DNA of 64,000 nt from Paeniglutamicibacter antarcticus (GCF_900010755.1 NZ_CZJT01000088.1:62001-126000); one strand, 5' to 3'. Positions 44,486 through 54,067 are shown, numbered from the stretch's first letter. A program made the numbers and translations. The notes: generated by a model not told the origin, from the sequence alone.

Positions 44486-45675
44486 GCTCGATCAGGCCGC
44501 TTGAAGGAATAGTAGTTGCCGACTTTTCACGGGTGCTCGCGGGGCCGCTGTGCACCATGACGCTTGCCGACCTCGGTGCAACGGTTATCAAGGTCGAACG
44601 TCCGGGCGCGGGGGATGACACCCGCAGTTGGGGACCCCCGTTCTCCGCCACCGGCTCCACGTACTTCGAGTCGGTGAACCGCAACAAGCAATCGGTTGCC
44701 CTTGATCTGGGGGACCCGGCGGACCGTGTGCTGGCCAGGGAGCTTGCGCTGCGCGCCGACGTGCTGGTGGAAAACTTCAAGCCCGGCGGCATGGCCAAGC
44801 TCGGCCTGGGCTATGCGGAACTCGCTGCAGAAAACCCGGGACTCGTCTATGCTTCGATCTCCGGATTCGGCTCCACCGGTGGTGCGCACCTGCCAGGCTA
44901 CGACTTCATTGTCCAGGCCCTGGGCGGATTGATGTCCATCACCGGTGAAGCGGATACCGACCCGATGAAGGCAGGCGTGGCGTTGGTTGACGTGCTCACC
45001 GCCAAGGACGCAACCATCGGTGTGCTGGCTGCGCTGACCGCCCGCCACACCTCGGGACGGGGCGCGCACCTTGAGGTCAACCTGCTCTCCAGCCTGCAGG
45101 GGGCGCTGGCCAACCAGGGACAGGCATACCTGGGGGCAGGCAAGGTCGCCACGCGGATGGGCAACGCGCATCCCTCGATCGTGCCGTACCAGCTGTTGGA
45201 CTGTGCCGACGGTTCGGTCGCCGTGGCCTGCGGCAACGACGGCCAATTTGTGAAGCTTTGCGCAGAAATCGGCGAACCACAGCTGGCCTCCGAGGCCCGG
45301 TTTGCCACGAATTCGGCGCGCGTAGCCAACCGCGAGGAGCTGATCCCGTTACTGGAAACCGCCCTGCAGGCAGACACCGGCGCCAATTGGCAGTCGCGTT
45401 TCAGCGGGGTGGGGGTTCCTGCGGGCAAGGTCGCCGGCATCGATGAGGGCATCAATTACGCCAAGTCGCTGGGGCTGGATCCAGTCATCGAAGTGCGGAA
45501 CGCCGAAGGCGTAGTGGTCGGAAAGCAGATCCGCCACCCGATCAGTTGGACCCCCGCCCTAGACGCGCCGACCATGGCGCCGCCGCAGTTGGGTGAGCAC
45601 ACCGATGCCATTCGGCACTGGCTCAGCGAACCTGTGGGTTCGGTGGCGCAGGGCCCGCCCCTAGCTCGTCCCTAG
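44482..45675 (+). CDS. CaiB/BaiF-type CoA-transferase, probably glutarate-specific
   Basis: This 397-residue class III CoA-transferase has the N-terminal LEGIVVADFSRVLAGP, KVERPGAGDDTRSWGPPF, and the catalytic aspartate (Asp170) in KAGVALVDVLTAKDA. Beside a glutaryl-CoA dehydrogenase it probably acts like SUGCT or the Pseudomonas GcdG, moving CoA from succinyl-CoA to glutarate. It is convergent with the PucR gene and their ends overlap by 15 bases. Confidence 0.85.
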   Translation: MSSIRPLEGIVVADFSRVLAGPLCTMTLADLGATVIKVERPGAGDDTRSWGPPFSATGSTYFESVNRNKQSVALDLGDPADRVLARELALRADVLVENFKPGGMAKLGLGYAELAAENPGLVYASISGFGSTGGAHLPGYDFIVQALGGLMSITGEADTDPMKAGVALVDVLTAKDATIGVLAALTARHTSGRGAHLEVNLLSSLQGALANQGQAYLGAGKVATRMGNAHPSIVPYQLLDCADGSVAVACGNDGQFVKLCAEIGEPQLASEARFATNSARVANREELIPLLETALQADTGANWQSRFSGVGVPAGKVAGIDEGINYAKSLGLDPVIEVRNAEGVVVGKQIRHPISWTPALDAPTMAPPQLGEHTDAIRHWLSEPVGSVAQGPPLARP

Positions 45676-47214
45676 GCCGGTTTCGTTGCGTCGCAACGCC
45701 AACCACAGGTGTGCCGCAACATCCGGGTCGTCAAGATCCACACCGATCAACCCGCTGGCCACCGAGATCCGGTGGCGCAGTGAATTGCGGTGGATGCCCA
45801 GGGCTCGTGCCGAATCTTCCCAGGTGCCACGCGCCCTGAGGTATTCCTTGACCGTGTTCAAGAGGTCTGCCCGCGGGTAATCGGCCAAGACCTGAACCCA
45901 ACCGGTGGCACGGGCATCCTCGCTGGCGCTGACCGCAACCAGCCGGCCCGGCGGGGCCTGCAGGGTTGCCTGGCGCAACACCGCAAGGTTGCCGGGGATT
46001 TCGCCGAGGCTTACCGGGTCTCCCAAGGCAGCAGCCAGGGTTCCCGATAGCTCGGGTTCCAGGCCAGCCGAAACCCCCAGCAGGGCGTTCTGTTCTAGCG
46101 ACTCGTGGTCCCCGCCGGATGGAGTGCCGCCCAATCCGGCGGCGGAGAGCACCAGGTACAAGATTGAATCCTGGACACGGCGCAACGCGCACTGGTCCAC
46201 CGCGGCGGCCAGGTCCGGCAACCCGGGATCCGCTGCCAGCCGGACTGCGGCACGGGCTGCGAGCCCTGGATCATCCCCGGCCGAAAGCCTGATACCCAGC
46301 AACCGCACCCGGCTGGGCAATTCCCCCAGCCCCACGTCCTCGGCCACCATGTGTGCGGCTTCGCTTTGGCCGTGCAGCAACAGTTTGGTGGCTGCGGCAC
46401 CCAGGGCGTTGTTGGTGCTCACGATGACCTCGCGCTGGCGTGCGCGCAGGGCCAGCAGCGTGGAAACCGTCATGATGATCTGCCGGTCCGCCTTGGTCAG
46501 GGTGCGCCCGGACCCAATGCACAGGAAACCGTGGATGCGCGTTTCCACCAGGATCGGATAGAGCACCACCGGCTGCCCGTGGATCTCAAAGGTCGCCGCC
46601 GAAGGGACGCCTGCCTTGTTGAACCGGATGGATTCGGCGCGCAGGTCAGGGACCAGTGCGCTGGTGGAAGCGGGCCACACGGTCTCCGAGCCGGCGTCGG
46701 CCGGCATGTATGCGGCCCAGCCACCGAGTGCCTGGGCCAGTCCGCGCACCACTGCACGTGTTGCGTCGGGGCGCGTTGCTGCCCGGGCCAATGCGGTTTG
46801 GGTGCCGAGGGAATCCATCAGGTTCGAAGTGTCGTCCCTGGTGGAAAGTCGCCAAAAGGCGCGGGTCACGTTCTGGAACGGGACCCCGTCGGGAACTATC
46901 GCCAATTCGATGCCCGCGGCAAGGCTGGCCTCCACCACGTGCTGCGGAACGACGCTGAGCCACGGGCCCAGGCCCAGCCCCACTGCGTGCACGTTCTTGG
47001 CCCCGAGTCTTGACATGTACCTGCGGCTGAGCGCCGCCGAGGAGGCGAACGGCATACCCGTGGTCAACAGCAGTTCCCCGCCCTCTAAATAGGGTGTGGG
47101 GTCTTCGAGCTCGGAAACGTGGACGCCGGTGACGGGCTTGGCGCTGAAATCGGCGTCGCCACACGGCGAAAGGTCACGGCCTAGCTCGGCGCCAAGCTGC
47201 AAAAGTGAGATCAT
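45661..47214 (-). CDS. PucR-family transcriptional regulator
   Basis: The ATG at 47214 (MISLLQLGAELG) is chosen; the frame is open to 47277 but that would cross the divergent promoter. The 517-residue protein has an N-terminal PucR sensor domain (VHVSELEDPTPYLEGGELLLTTGMPF), a GAF-like centre and a C-terminal HTH (YLRARGTWEDSARALGIHRNSLRHRI). It is divergent from the aminotransferase and probably activates the cluster in response to an amino acid or its semialdehyde. Confidence 0.9.
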   Translation of the reverse strand: MISLLQLGAELGRDLSPCGDADFSAKPVTGVHVSELEDPTPYLEGGELLLTTGMPFASSAALSRRYMSRLGAKNVHAVGLGLGPWLSVVPQHVVEASLAAGIELAIVPDGVPFQNVTRAFWRLSTRDDTSNLMDSLGTQTALARAATRPDATRAVVRGLAQALGGWAAYMPADAGSETVWPASTSALVPDLRAESIRFNKAGVPSAATFEIHGQPVVLYPILVETRIHGFLCIGSGRTLTKADRQIIMTVSTLLALRARQREVIVSTNNALGAAATKLLLHGQSEAAHMVAEDVGLGELPSRVRLLGIRLSAGDDPGLAARAAVRLAADPGLPDLAAAVDQCALRRVQDSILYLVLSAAGLGGTPSGGDHESLEQNALLGVSAGLEPELSGTLAAALGDPVSLGEIPGNLAVLRQATLQAPPGRLVAVSASEDARATGWVQVLADYPRADLLNTVKEYLRARGTWEDSARALGIHRNSLRHRISVASGLIGVDLDDPDVAAHLWLALRRNETGLGTS

Positions 47215-47222
47215 GGCTAAAT

Positions 47223-47260
47223 TATCCAACAGACGAGGTGAAAATGGGCAAAATATCCAA
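47223..47260. promoter_or_regulatory. Direct repeats in the pucR / aminotransferase gap
   Basis: TATCCAA occurs at 47223-47229 and 47254-47260, 31 bases apart (three helical turns). The spacing and location between divergent genes fit binding sites for the PucR regulator. Confidence 0.4.
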
Positions 47261-47295
47261 TGACGGGCGTCACGCATTCACCTAACGTGGTGACC

Positions 47296-48657
47296 ATGAC
47301 CGAAACACTCTTGGCCGCCGACGCCGCCACTCTGCCGCAGACCCGCAACCTCGTGACCCCCATCCCCGGCCCCCGTTCCACGGAACTGCATGCCGAGCGC
47401 ACCGCCCACGTGACCAACGGTTTCGGCATCACGCTGCCGGTCTTCGTGACCCGCGCCGAGGGTGGCATCATCCAGGACGTCGACGGCAACCGCCTGATCG
47501 ACTTTGCCTCCGGCATCGCCGTGACCTCACTGGGTGCCAGCAACAAGCTCGTGGCCCAGCGCGTCGCCGCCCAGCTCGAGGCCTTCACCCACACCTGCTT
47601 CATGGTCACCGAATACGAATCCTTCACCAAGGTCTGCCAGTGGTTGAACCAGAACACCCCGGGCGACTTCGACAAGCGCACCGGCCTGTTCTCCACCGGC
47701 GCCGAAGCCGTGGAAAACGCCATCAAGATCGCCCGCGCAGCCACCGGCCGGCCCAACGTGCTGGTCTTCGATGAGGCATACCACGGCCGCTCGCTGCTCA
47801 CCATGGCGATGACCGCCAAGGTCAACCCGTACAAGCTGAACTTCGGCCCGTTGCCGGCTGAGATCATCCGCGCAGCTTCCGCCAATCCGCTGCGTCCGGC
47901 GCAGGGCCTCGCCGCAGGTGCCGACGCGGCACTCGAAGCAGTCGAGGCAACCATCCTGGAACACGGTGCGGACACCTTCGCAGCCATGGTCATCGAGCCG
48001 ATCCAGGGCGAGGGTGGCTTTATTGTCCCGGCCGCCGGATTCATCCCGGGCCTGCGCAAGCTTGCCGACAAGTACGGCATCTTGCTGGTCATCGACGAAA
48101 TCCAGGCAGGCATGGGCCGTACCGGCACGCTGTTCGCATCCGAGCACGAGGGCGTTGCCGGGGACATGATCCTCACCGCCAAGGCCCTGGCCAACGGTGT
48201 ACCGCTCTCGGCAGTCACCGGCCGCGCCGAGGTCATGAACGCACCGCATGCAGGCGGACTGGGCGGCACCTATGCAGGCAACCCGCTGGCCTGCGAGGCA
48301 GCCCTTGCTGTCTTCGAACAGTTTGAGGACGGCCAGTTGCTTCAAAACGCCCGCCGCATCGAGGCCGTGGCCCGCGAAATCCTTGAACCGCTGCTGTCTT
48401 CCACCAATGTCGTCGCCGAAATCCGTGGCCGCGGCGCGATGCTCGCCATCGAACTCGCCGACGCGGCAACCCTGGAACCGCGCGCCGATTTGGCCAAGGA
48501 AATCTCTGCAGCCTGCCACGCGGCCGGCGTGCTCACCCTGACCTGCGGCACCCACGGCAACGTGGTGCGCCTGCTGCCTCCGCTGGTCATCGGCGAAGAC
48601 CTGCTGCGCGACGGCCTGAACGTGCTGGCCGAGGCCATCACGGCAGCCGCCAAGTAA
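47296..48657 (+). CDS. gabT: 4-aminobutyrate / 5-aminovalerate aminotransferase
   Basis: This class III PLP aminotransferase (453 residues from ATG 47296; an in-frame ATG at 47260 is possible) shows FSTGAEAVENAIKIAR, the EPIQGEGGF motif, LLVIDEIQAGMGRTG and the PLP lysine Lys296 (ILTAKALANGVPLSAV). It moves the terminal amino group of GABA or 5-aminovalerate to 2-oxoglutarate. The flanking glutaryl-CoA dehydrogenase favours the C5 substrate (DavT role); GABA is also likely. Confidence 0.92.
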   Translation: MTETLLAADAATLPQTRNLVTPIPGPRSTELHAERTAHVTNGFGITLPVFVTRAEGGIIQDVDGNRLIDFASGIAVTSLGASNKLVAQRVAAQLEAFTHTCFMVTEYESFTKVCQWLNQNTPGDFDKRTGLFSTGAEAVENAIKIARAATGRPNVLVFDEAYHGRSLLTMAMTAKVNPYKLNFGPLPAEIIRAASANPLRPAQGLAAGADAALEAVEATILEHGADTFAAMVIEPIQGEGGFIVPAAGFIPGLRKLADKYGILLVIDEIQAGMGRTGTLFASEHEGVAGDMILTAKALANGVPLSAVTGRAEVMNAPHAGGLGGTYAGNPLACEAALAVFEQFEDGQLLQNARRIEAVAREILEPLLSSTNVVAEIRGRGAMLAIELADAATLEPRADLAKEISAACHAAGVLTLTCGTHGNVVRLLPPLVIGEDLLRDGLNVLAEAITAAAK

Positions 48658-48705
48658 AGCAAAACCACACCCCAAACTTCCCCCGCTGACACAAGGAGCC
48701 TCCCC

Positions 48706-49893
48706 ATGACCATCACTGCCCATGACACCCACCTGCTGGACCCGGCAGATCTGATCAACTTCGATGCACTGCTCTCCGCCGAAGAACTCGCTCTGCGCGC
48801 CAAGGTCCGCAGCTTCGTGAACGAAGCCATCAAACCAAATATTGCCGGTTGGTACGCCGACGCGGTCTTCCCGCTGGAAATCGTCCCGGAAATGGGCAAA
48901 ATGGGCCTGCTGGGCATGCACCTCAAGGGCTACGGCTGCGGCGGCGGAACAGCCGTCGAATACGGACTGGCCGGCTCCGAACTCGAAGCCGGGGACTCCG
49001 GATTGCGCACCTTCGTCTCGGTGCAGGGCTCCTTGGCGATGAGCGCCATCCACAAGCACGGCTCCGAGGAACAAAAACAGGAATGGCTGCCGAAAATGGC
49101 CAAGGGCGAGGCCATCGGCTGCTTCGGACTCACCGAACCCACCGCAGGCTCGGACCCCTCCGCGATGAAGACCTTCGCCCGCCGCGATGGCGATGACTGG
49201 GTCATCAACGGCACCAAGCGCTGGATCGGGTTGGCCAACGTCGCCCAGGTGGCCATCATCTGGGCACAGACCGAGGAAGGCATCCGCGGCTTCGTGGTCC
49301 CCACCCAGACCGCCGGCTTCAAGGCCACCCCCATCGAACCGAAGCTTTCGATGCGTGCCTCCATCCAGTGCGAAATCGAACTGACCGAGGTCCGACTGCC
49401 CGCCACCGCCGTATTGCCGAACGTCGTCGGTCTCAAGGGCCCGTTCTCCTGCCTGAACGAGGCCCGCTACGGCATCATCTGGGGTGCCATGGGTGCCGCC
49501 CGCGACTCCTTCGAGGACGCCCTGGCCTACTCGAAGACCCGCATGCAATTCGACAAGCCGTTGGCCGGTTACCAAATGACCCAGCAGAAGCTGGTGGACA
49601 TGGCCCTGGAAATCAACAAGGGCTACCTGCTGGCCCTGCACATCGGCCGGATGAAGGATGCCGGCACCCTTGATTTGCACCAGATCTCGGTGGGCAAGCT
49701 GAACAACTGCCGCGAGGCCATCAAGATCGCCCGCGAGGCCCGCACCATCCTGGGCGGCAACGGCATCACCCTTGAATACTCGCCGCTGCGCCACGCCAAC
49801 AACCTCGAATCGGTACGCACCTACGAGGGCACCGACGAGGTCCACACGCTGATCCTGGGCAACAAGCTCACCGGCGTCCCGGCCTTCCGCTAA
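48706..49893 (+). CDS. gcdH: Glutaryl-CoA dehydrogenase
   Basis: This 395-residue acyl-CoA dehydrogenase resembles GcdH along its whole length: SGLRTFVSVQGSLAM, CFGLTEPTAGSDP, LKGPFSCLNEARYGI, and the catalytic glutamate Glu374 in RTYEGTDEVHTLILG. GcdH oxidises and decarboxylates glutaryl-CoA to crotonyl-CoA, passing electrons to ETF. A clear AAGGAG site supports the start. It follows the aminotransferase by 48 bases in the same operon. Confidence 0.93.
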   Translation: MTITAHDTHLLDPADLINFDALLSAEELALRAKVRSFVNEAIKPNIAGWYADAVFPLEIVPEMGKMGLLGMHLKGYGCGGGTAVEYGLAGSELEAGDSGLRTFVSVQGSLAMSAIHKHGSEEQKQEWLPKMAKGEAIGCFGLTEPTAGSDPSAMKTFARRDGDDWVINGTKRWIGLANVAQVAIIWAQTEEGIRGFVVPTQTAGFKATPIEPKLSMRASIQCEIELTEVRLPATAVLPNVVGLKGPFSCLNEARYGIIWGAMGAARDSFEDALAYSKTRMQFDKPLAGYQMTQQKLVDMALEINKGYLLALHIGRMKDAGTLDLHQISVGKLNNCREAIKIAREARTILGGNGITLEYSPLRHANNLESVRTYEGTDEVHTLILGNKLTGVPAFR

Positions 49894-49935
49894 ACACCGG
49901 ATCCCGAGCTATTCTCTGAAGAAGAGGGAACTTTA

Positions 49936-51399
49936 ATGACTGAAACCATCACGCGCACCGACGTTGTTGAACTGCGCCTGCTGATTGACGGCCAGTGGAT
50001 TGAAGGCACCGGAAAAGCGCTGGAATCCACCTCGCCGGCCAACCCCGGGCAGGTGGTTGCCGCCGGCGGCACCGCCACCGTGCAGGACGTAGAGGCGGCT
50101 TTGGCCGCGGCGCGCTCCGCCGCACGCAACTGGGCGAGAACCCCGATGGCCGAACGCGGGGGATACCTCTCCCGCGCAGCGGCGATCATCACCGCCAATG
50201 CAGATGCCTGGGGCACCGAACTGGCCCGCGAAGAAGGCAAGACTTTCACCGAGGGCCGTGGCGAGGTGCTGCGAGCAGCGCAGATCTTCACCTATTACTC
50301 CGCGGAATCGGACCGGTTGGCAGGGGAGGTGTTCTCCTCCCCGCGCCGCGGCGAGCAGATCCTGGTCACCCGCAAGCCGCTGGGTGTTGTCGGGGTCATC
50401 ACCCCATTCAACTTCCCCATCGCCATCCCTGCCTGGAAGATCGCCCCGGCGTTGGTCTTCGGCAACACGGTGGTGTGGAAGCCCGCTTCCACCGTGCCGC
50501 TGTTGGCGATGCGCCTGGCCCACGCCCTGGTGGAGGCGGGTCTTCCGGCAGGTGTGCTGAACCTTGTCATCGGCTCGGGTTCGTTGGGCAACATCATCGT
50601 GAACCACCCGGACCTCGACGGGCTCACGTTCACAGGTTCCACGGGTGTCGGTCGCATGCTTGCCGCCACCGCGGCTGGCGCCGGCGTGCCGATCCAGGCT
50701 GAAATGGGCGGCAAGAACGCCTCGGTGGTGCTCGATGACGCAGATTTGGAACTCGCCACCGAGCAGGTGCTCTTCGGGGCCTTTCGCTCCACCGGCCAAA
50801 AGTGCACGGCAACCTCGCGCCTGGTGTTGCAGGATTCCATCGCCGATGCCTTCCTGGAACGCCTTAATGAACGCCTGTCAGTATGGAAGACCGGGGATCC
50901 CACCGATTCCTCGGTCCACATGGGCCCGGTCGTCTCCGATACGGCTGCAGCAGAGATCCGTGCAGGCATCGCCGCCTCGCTGGCCCAGGGCGCAAAGCTC
51001 GGCTTCGAGGGCGATATCTCCGGCCTCGGTGATGCCTTCGTGGCACCGACGGTGCTGGAACTGCCGGCCGGCGAGGGAAACATCGCCTGGTCCGAGGAAT
51101 TCTTCGGACCCGTCCTCTCGGTTCGCCGTGCGGCAACCACTGCCGAAGCCTTTGCCTTGGCCAATGATTCGGAATACGGACTGAGCTGTTCGGTCTTCAC
51201 CCAGGATCTCACCAAGGCCTTGGACGCGATGGAATCCATCGACGTGGGCATCTTGCACGTCAACTCCGAATCGGCCGGTGCGGATCCGCACGTGCCGTTC
51301 GGCGGGGCCAAAAAGAGCGGTTACGGGCCCAAGGAGCAGGGCGGGGCCGCGAAGGAATTCTTCACGCACACCACCACCGTGTACCTGCGCGGAGCCTAA
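49936..51399 (+). CDS. NAD(P)-dependent semialdehyde dehydrogenase
   Basis: This 487-residue aldehyde dehydrogenase has the catalytic cysteine Cys290 (STGQKCTATSR), the general base Glu256 (EMGGKN), Asn159 (PFNFP) and Rossmann TGSTGVGR. The GQKCTATSR form is common in alpha-ketoglutaric and succinic semialdehyde dehydrogenases. Position between gcdH and the hydroxyacyl-CoA dehydrogenase suggests glutarate semialdehyde (DavD) and succinate semialdehyde as substrates; 4-guanidinobutyraldehyde is a further option. Confidence 0.9.
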   Translation: MTETITRTDVVELRLLIDGQWIEGTGKALESTSPANPGQVVAAGGTATVQDVEAALAAARSAARNWARTPMAERGGYLSRAAAIITANADAWGTELAREEGKTFTEGRGEVLRAAQIFTYYSAESDRLAGEVFSSPRRGEQILVTRKPLGVVGVITPFNFPIAIPAWKIAPALVFGNTVVWKPASTVPLLAMRLAHALVEAGLPAGVLNLVIGSGSLGNIIVNHPDLDGLTFTGSTGVGRMLAATAAGAGVPIQAEMGGKNASVVLDDADLELATEQVLFGAFRSTGQKCTATSRLVLQDSIADAFLERLNERLSVWKTGDPTDSSVHMGPVVSDTAAAEIRAGIAASLAQGAKLGFEGDISGLGDAFVAPTVLELPAGEGNIAWSEEFFGPVLSVRRAATTAEAFALANDSEYGLSCSVFTQDLTKALDAMESIDVGILHVNSESAGADPHVPFGGAKKSGYGPKEQGGAAKEFFTHTTTVYLRGA

Positions 51400-51537
51400 G
51401 CACGTGCGCCCGGGGGCGCCGGCTGTCATCCGGTCACATGGATGCGGCCGGCGCCCTCGCGCGTGTCTAGGACAAAAACCAACCCTGGGCCCAGTGCGAG
51501 CCAGCACGCAAATATTCAGAAAGCAGTGGTTTCAAAG

Positions 51538-52416
51538 ATGAGCACAACCCTCAGCATCGAAAACATTTCCACCATCCTGGTCATTGGTGCCGGGACCATG
51601 GGCCGCCAGATCGCGATGGCCGCGGCCCTGGCCGGATACACAAGCATCATCCAAGACATCTCCGAAGAAGGCCTGGCCGCGGCACGCACCGAGCTTGAAG
51701 GCTGGGCCGCGTCCCGGGTGGCCAAGGGCAAACTGGATCAGGCAACCGCCACCACAGCACTGGAGGCACTGACCTACAGCACCGACCTTGAAGCCGCCGC
51801 GGCGAACGCCGATTTCATCATCGAGGCGGCCACCGAACGCCTGGACATCAAGACCCAGATCTTCGAGCGCCTGGGCAAGCTGGCCCCGGCCCACGCGATT
51901 CTTGCCACCAACTCCTCAACCCTTGGCTCTTCGAAGGTCGCGGCGGCCACGGGCCGTGCCTCGCAGGTCTGCAACATGCACTTCTTCAACCCAGCGCTGG
52001 TGATGAAGTGCGTCGAAGTGGTCCGCCATGAAACCACCAGCGATGCAACTGTTGAAACCGCGATGGAGTTGGCCCGCGCCTTGGGCAAGGAACCGGTGCT
52101 GATCAACCGCGAAATCCCGGGCTTCATTGCCAACCGCCTGATGGGTGCGATCCAACGCGAGGCGCTGTTCCTGGCCGATGCGGGAATCGCCAGCATCGAG
52201 GATATCGACACCACCGCGCGCACCGCACTGGGGCACCCGATGGGCCCGTTCGCACTGATGGACATGGTGGGCCTGGACGTCATCGACTTCATCGCCCAGG
52301 CAACCCACGCCGAAACCGGTGACCCAGCGGACGCACCAAACCCCGGCATCGCCGCACTGGTCGCCGAGGGCAAACTGGGGCGCAAAACCGGAGCCGGCTT
52401 CTATAACTACAACTAG
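51538..52416 (+). CDS. 3-hydroxybutyryl-CoA-type dehydrogenase
   Basis: ATG 51538 (MSTTLSIENISTILVIGAGTMG) puts the NAD-binding GAGTMGRQIA right at the N-terminus; an open frame reaches back to 51442. The 292-residue protein has the catalytic His in MHFFNPALVMKCVEVV, GFIANRL and the ALGHPMGPFALMD helix. It would oxidise 3-hydroxybutyryl-CoA to acetoacetyl-CoA after hydration of crotonyl-CoA. The required enoyl-CoA hydratase is not in the window. Stop is 6 bases from the convergent FMN-binding gene. Confidence 0.92.
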   Translation: MSTTLSIENISTILVIGAGTMGRQIAMAAALAGYTSIIQDISEEGLAAARTELEGWAASRVAKGKLDQATATTALEALTYSTDLEAAAANADFIIEAATERLDIKTQIFERLGKLAPAHAILATNSSTLGSSKVAAATGRASQVCNMHFFNPALVMKCVEVVRHETTSDATVETAMELARALGKEPVLINREIPGFIANRLMGAIQREALFLADAGIASIEDIDTTARTALGHPMGPFALMDMVGLDVIDFIAQATHAETGDPADAPNPGIAALVAEGKLGRKTGAGFYNYN

Positions 52417-52422
52417 AAACCG

Positions 52423-52863
52423 CTAGATGCTGGTGTCCGTCTCGGGCTGTTCCCCGAGACGGAAGTGGCGTCCGGAGATGCTGGATACCTCGATTTTTAC
52501 CCAAGCCTCCTTGGCTGTCGGGATCCAGGGGGATACCCCTGAATCGCGCGCAAGGGCAATCTCGGCTTCGGTCTCCAGCTGGTGCGCATTTCCGTGGACC
52601 ACCACCGACCAGGCCTGGTCCGAGAGGATGCCGTCGGCTTCAAAGGCCACGTGTTCATTGACTGTCAAGGCTGCGAGTTTTTCCCCGGGAGCGGTGCGAA
52701 TGTAGATGACGCGGTCTTTGGCTGCGTAGTTCAACGGGAAAATATCCACCATGCCGCCCACCGCGGTGGCCAGCCGCCCGTGGGTGGTATGTTCGAGCAG
52801 TTGCCACGCTTGATCGGAGTCGAGAACGAGTACTGGCTGGTCATTATCGTGTTCAAACATCAT
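52423..52863 (-). CDS. Pyridoxamine 5'-phosphate oxidase-like flavin-binding protein
   Basis: The 146-residue protein has the split-barrel fold pattern of this family: HTTHGRLATAVGGMVDIFPLNY near the N-terminus, a VIYIRTAPGEKLAALTVN core and EADGILSDQAWSVVVHG. It likely binds FMN, F420 or haem; many actinobacterial members are F420-dependent. It is monocistronic. An inverted repeat TTCTAC-N5-GTAGAA sits 11 bases before the start. Confidence 0.85.
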   Translation of the reverse strand: MMFEHDNDQPVLVLDSDQAWQLLEHTTHGRLATAVGGMVDIFPLNYAAKDRVIYIRTAPGEKLAALTVNEHVAFEADGILSDQAWSVVVHGNAHQLETEAEIALARDSGVSPWIPTAKEAWVKIEVSSISGRHFRLGEQPETDTSI

Positions 52864-52873
52864 GACCCAAGTA

Positions 52874-52890
52874 TTCTACGTACTGTAGAA
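52874..52890. promoter_or_regulatory. TTCTAC-N5-GTAGAA inverted repeat
   Basis: TTCTACGTACTGTAGAA lies 11 bases before the minus-strand flavin-binding protein gene. Its arms match the repeat at 13325-13339 before sucC. The position over the 5' untranslated region suggests a repressor site. Confidence 0.4.
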
Positions 52891-52984
52891 AAAACCTAGG
52901 ATTATGTCTTTTTCAGCCAAAGGCAGGTCCAAGAATCATCCTTATGAGCCACCTCCGACCCTGCGCGCATGAAAGACTGGAGAC

Positions 52985-54067
52985 ATGGTCAAGGATTTGA
53001 GTGTGGAACATGCGCTGCACATCGCCGCACGCTTCGAGGATCGAGTTTACGAATTGCGCGCCGAGCGCGCACGCGAGCGCGGATTGGTCCCCACAGTCCT
53101 TTCATATACAGGGTATGGTCTTTCCGACGCCGGGAACGGCTGGGTCCGCATTTTTGCCAGGGCGGTACTTGCCAAGCCCGGCGCTTTCGAGGATGGCCGC
53201 CACCGCGCCAAGGTGATCGCCGACGGGGTTCGGGGTTGGCGCAACTTCATGTCACCGATCGTTCCCCACGGCAAGATCCGTATCACCATCAACGATGAAC
53301 ACTTTGATGTGCAGGCGGACCGCGGGGGAGTCCTCGATGTCAGGGTCGCCGCAGTGCTCGAGCCCGGCTGGCACGAAATCTCGATGACCATTGAGGGCAG
53401 TGCTCCCGTGCTGTCACCCGTCTTGATGGTTGATGCAGCGCAAGAATTCGGCGTGCTCTCCGATGTTGATGACACCGTCGTGGTCACCGCGTTGCCGCGC
53501 CCGTTGCTGGCTGCCTGGAATTCCTTCGTGCTCTCCGAGCACGCCCGCTTGGCCACCCCCGGCATGGCAGTGATGATGGAACGGTTGCTGCGCAACAAGC
53601 CAGGGGCTCCGACCTTCTACCTTTCCACCGGTGCCTGGAATGTGGCGCAGACCCTCACCAGGTTCCTCTCGCGCAACCTTTACCCGCAGGGTCCGCTGTT
53701 GCTGACCGACTGGGGACCGACCGAACGCCGTTGGTTCCGTTCCGGCATGCAGCACAAGGCCGACCAATTGCGCCGTGTTGCCTCCGAATTCCCGAATATC
53801 AAGTGGCTGCTGATCGGCGATGACGGCCAGCACGACCCTTACCTATATGCCGAGTTCGCCCGACGCTACCCGGAGCACGTTGCTGCGATTGTGATTCGCC
53901 AGCTGACCCCCTCGGAGGCGGTGCTTGCCGGTGGGCGTAGCCAGGGAATCCTGAACTCCACCCCCGGCGTGCCCTGGGTGTATGAGCCCGATGGTGCCCG
54001 TATTGCCGCCCAACTGACCGAACTCGGCTTCCTTGAGGCCGATCCGTTCCCCGGGGGCGAGCAGTGA
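52985..54067 (+). CDS. App1-family (DUF2183) phosphatase
   Basis: The 360-residue protein has the HAD-like catalytic motif LSDVDDTVV (Asp160, Asp162, Asp163), a FYLSTGAWNVAQTLTRFL region and an acidic GDDGQHDPYLYAE motif, as in App1 phosphatidate phosphatases. It probably dephosphorylates a phospholipid such as phosphatidate. GGAG precedes the ATG. The stop overlaps the thioesterase start (GTGA). Confidence 0.87.
   Translation: MVKDLSVEHALHIAARFEDRVYELRAERARERGLVPTVLSYTGYGLSDAGNGWVRIFARAVLAKPGAFEDGRHRAKVIADGVRGWRNFMSPIVPHGKIRITINDEHFDVQADRGGVLDVRVAAVLEPGWHEISMTIEGSAPVLSPVLMVDAAQEFGVLSDVDDTVVVTALPRPLLAAWNSFVLSEHARLATPGMAVMMERLLRNKPGAPTFYLSTGAWNVAQTLTRFLSRNLYPQGPLLLTDWGPTERRWFRSGMQHKADQLRRVASEFPNIKWLLIGDDGQHDPYLYAEFARRYPEHVAAIVIRQLTPSEAVLAGGRSQGILNSTPGVPWVYEPDGARIAAQLTELGFLEADPFPGGEQ

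Noticed and set aside
47527..49845. 772-codon open frame on the minus strand across gabT and gcdH
   Set aside because: It is antisense to two clear enzyme genes, is rich in Gly/His/Gln/Val and has no domain; such frames are expected opposite GC-rich genes.
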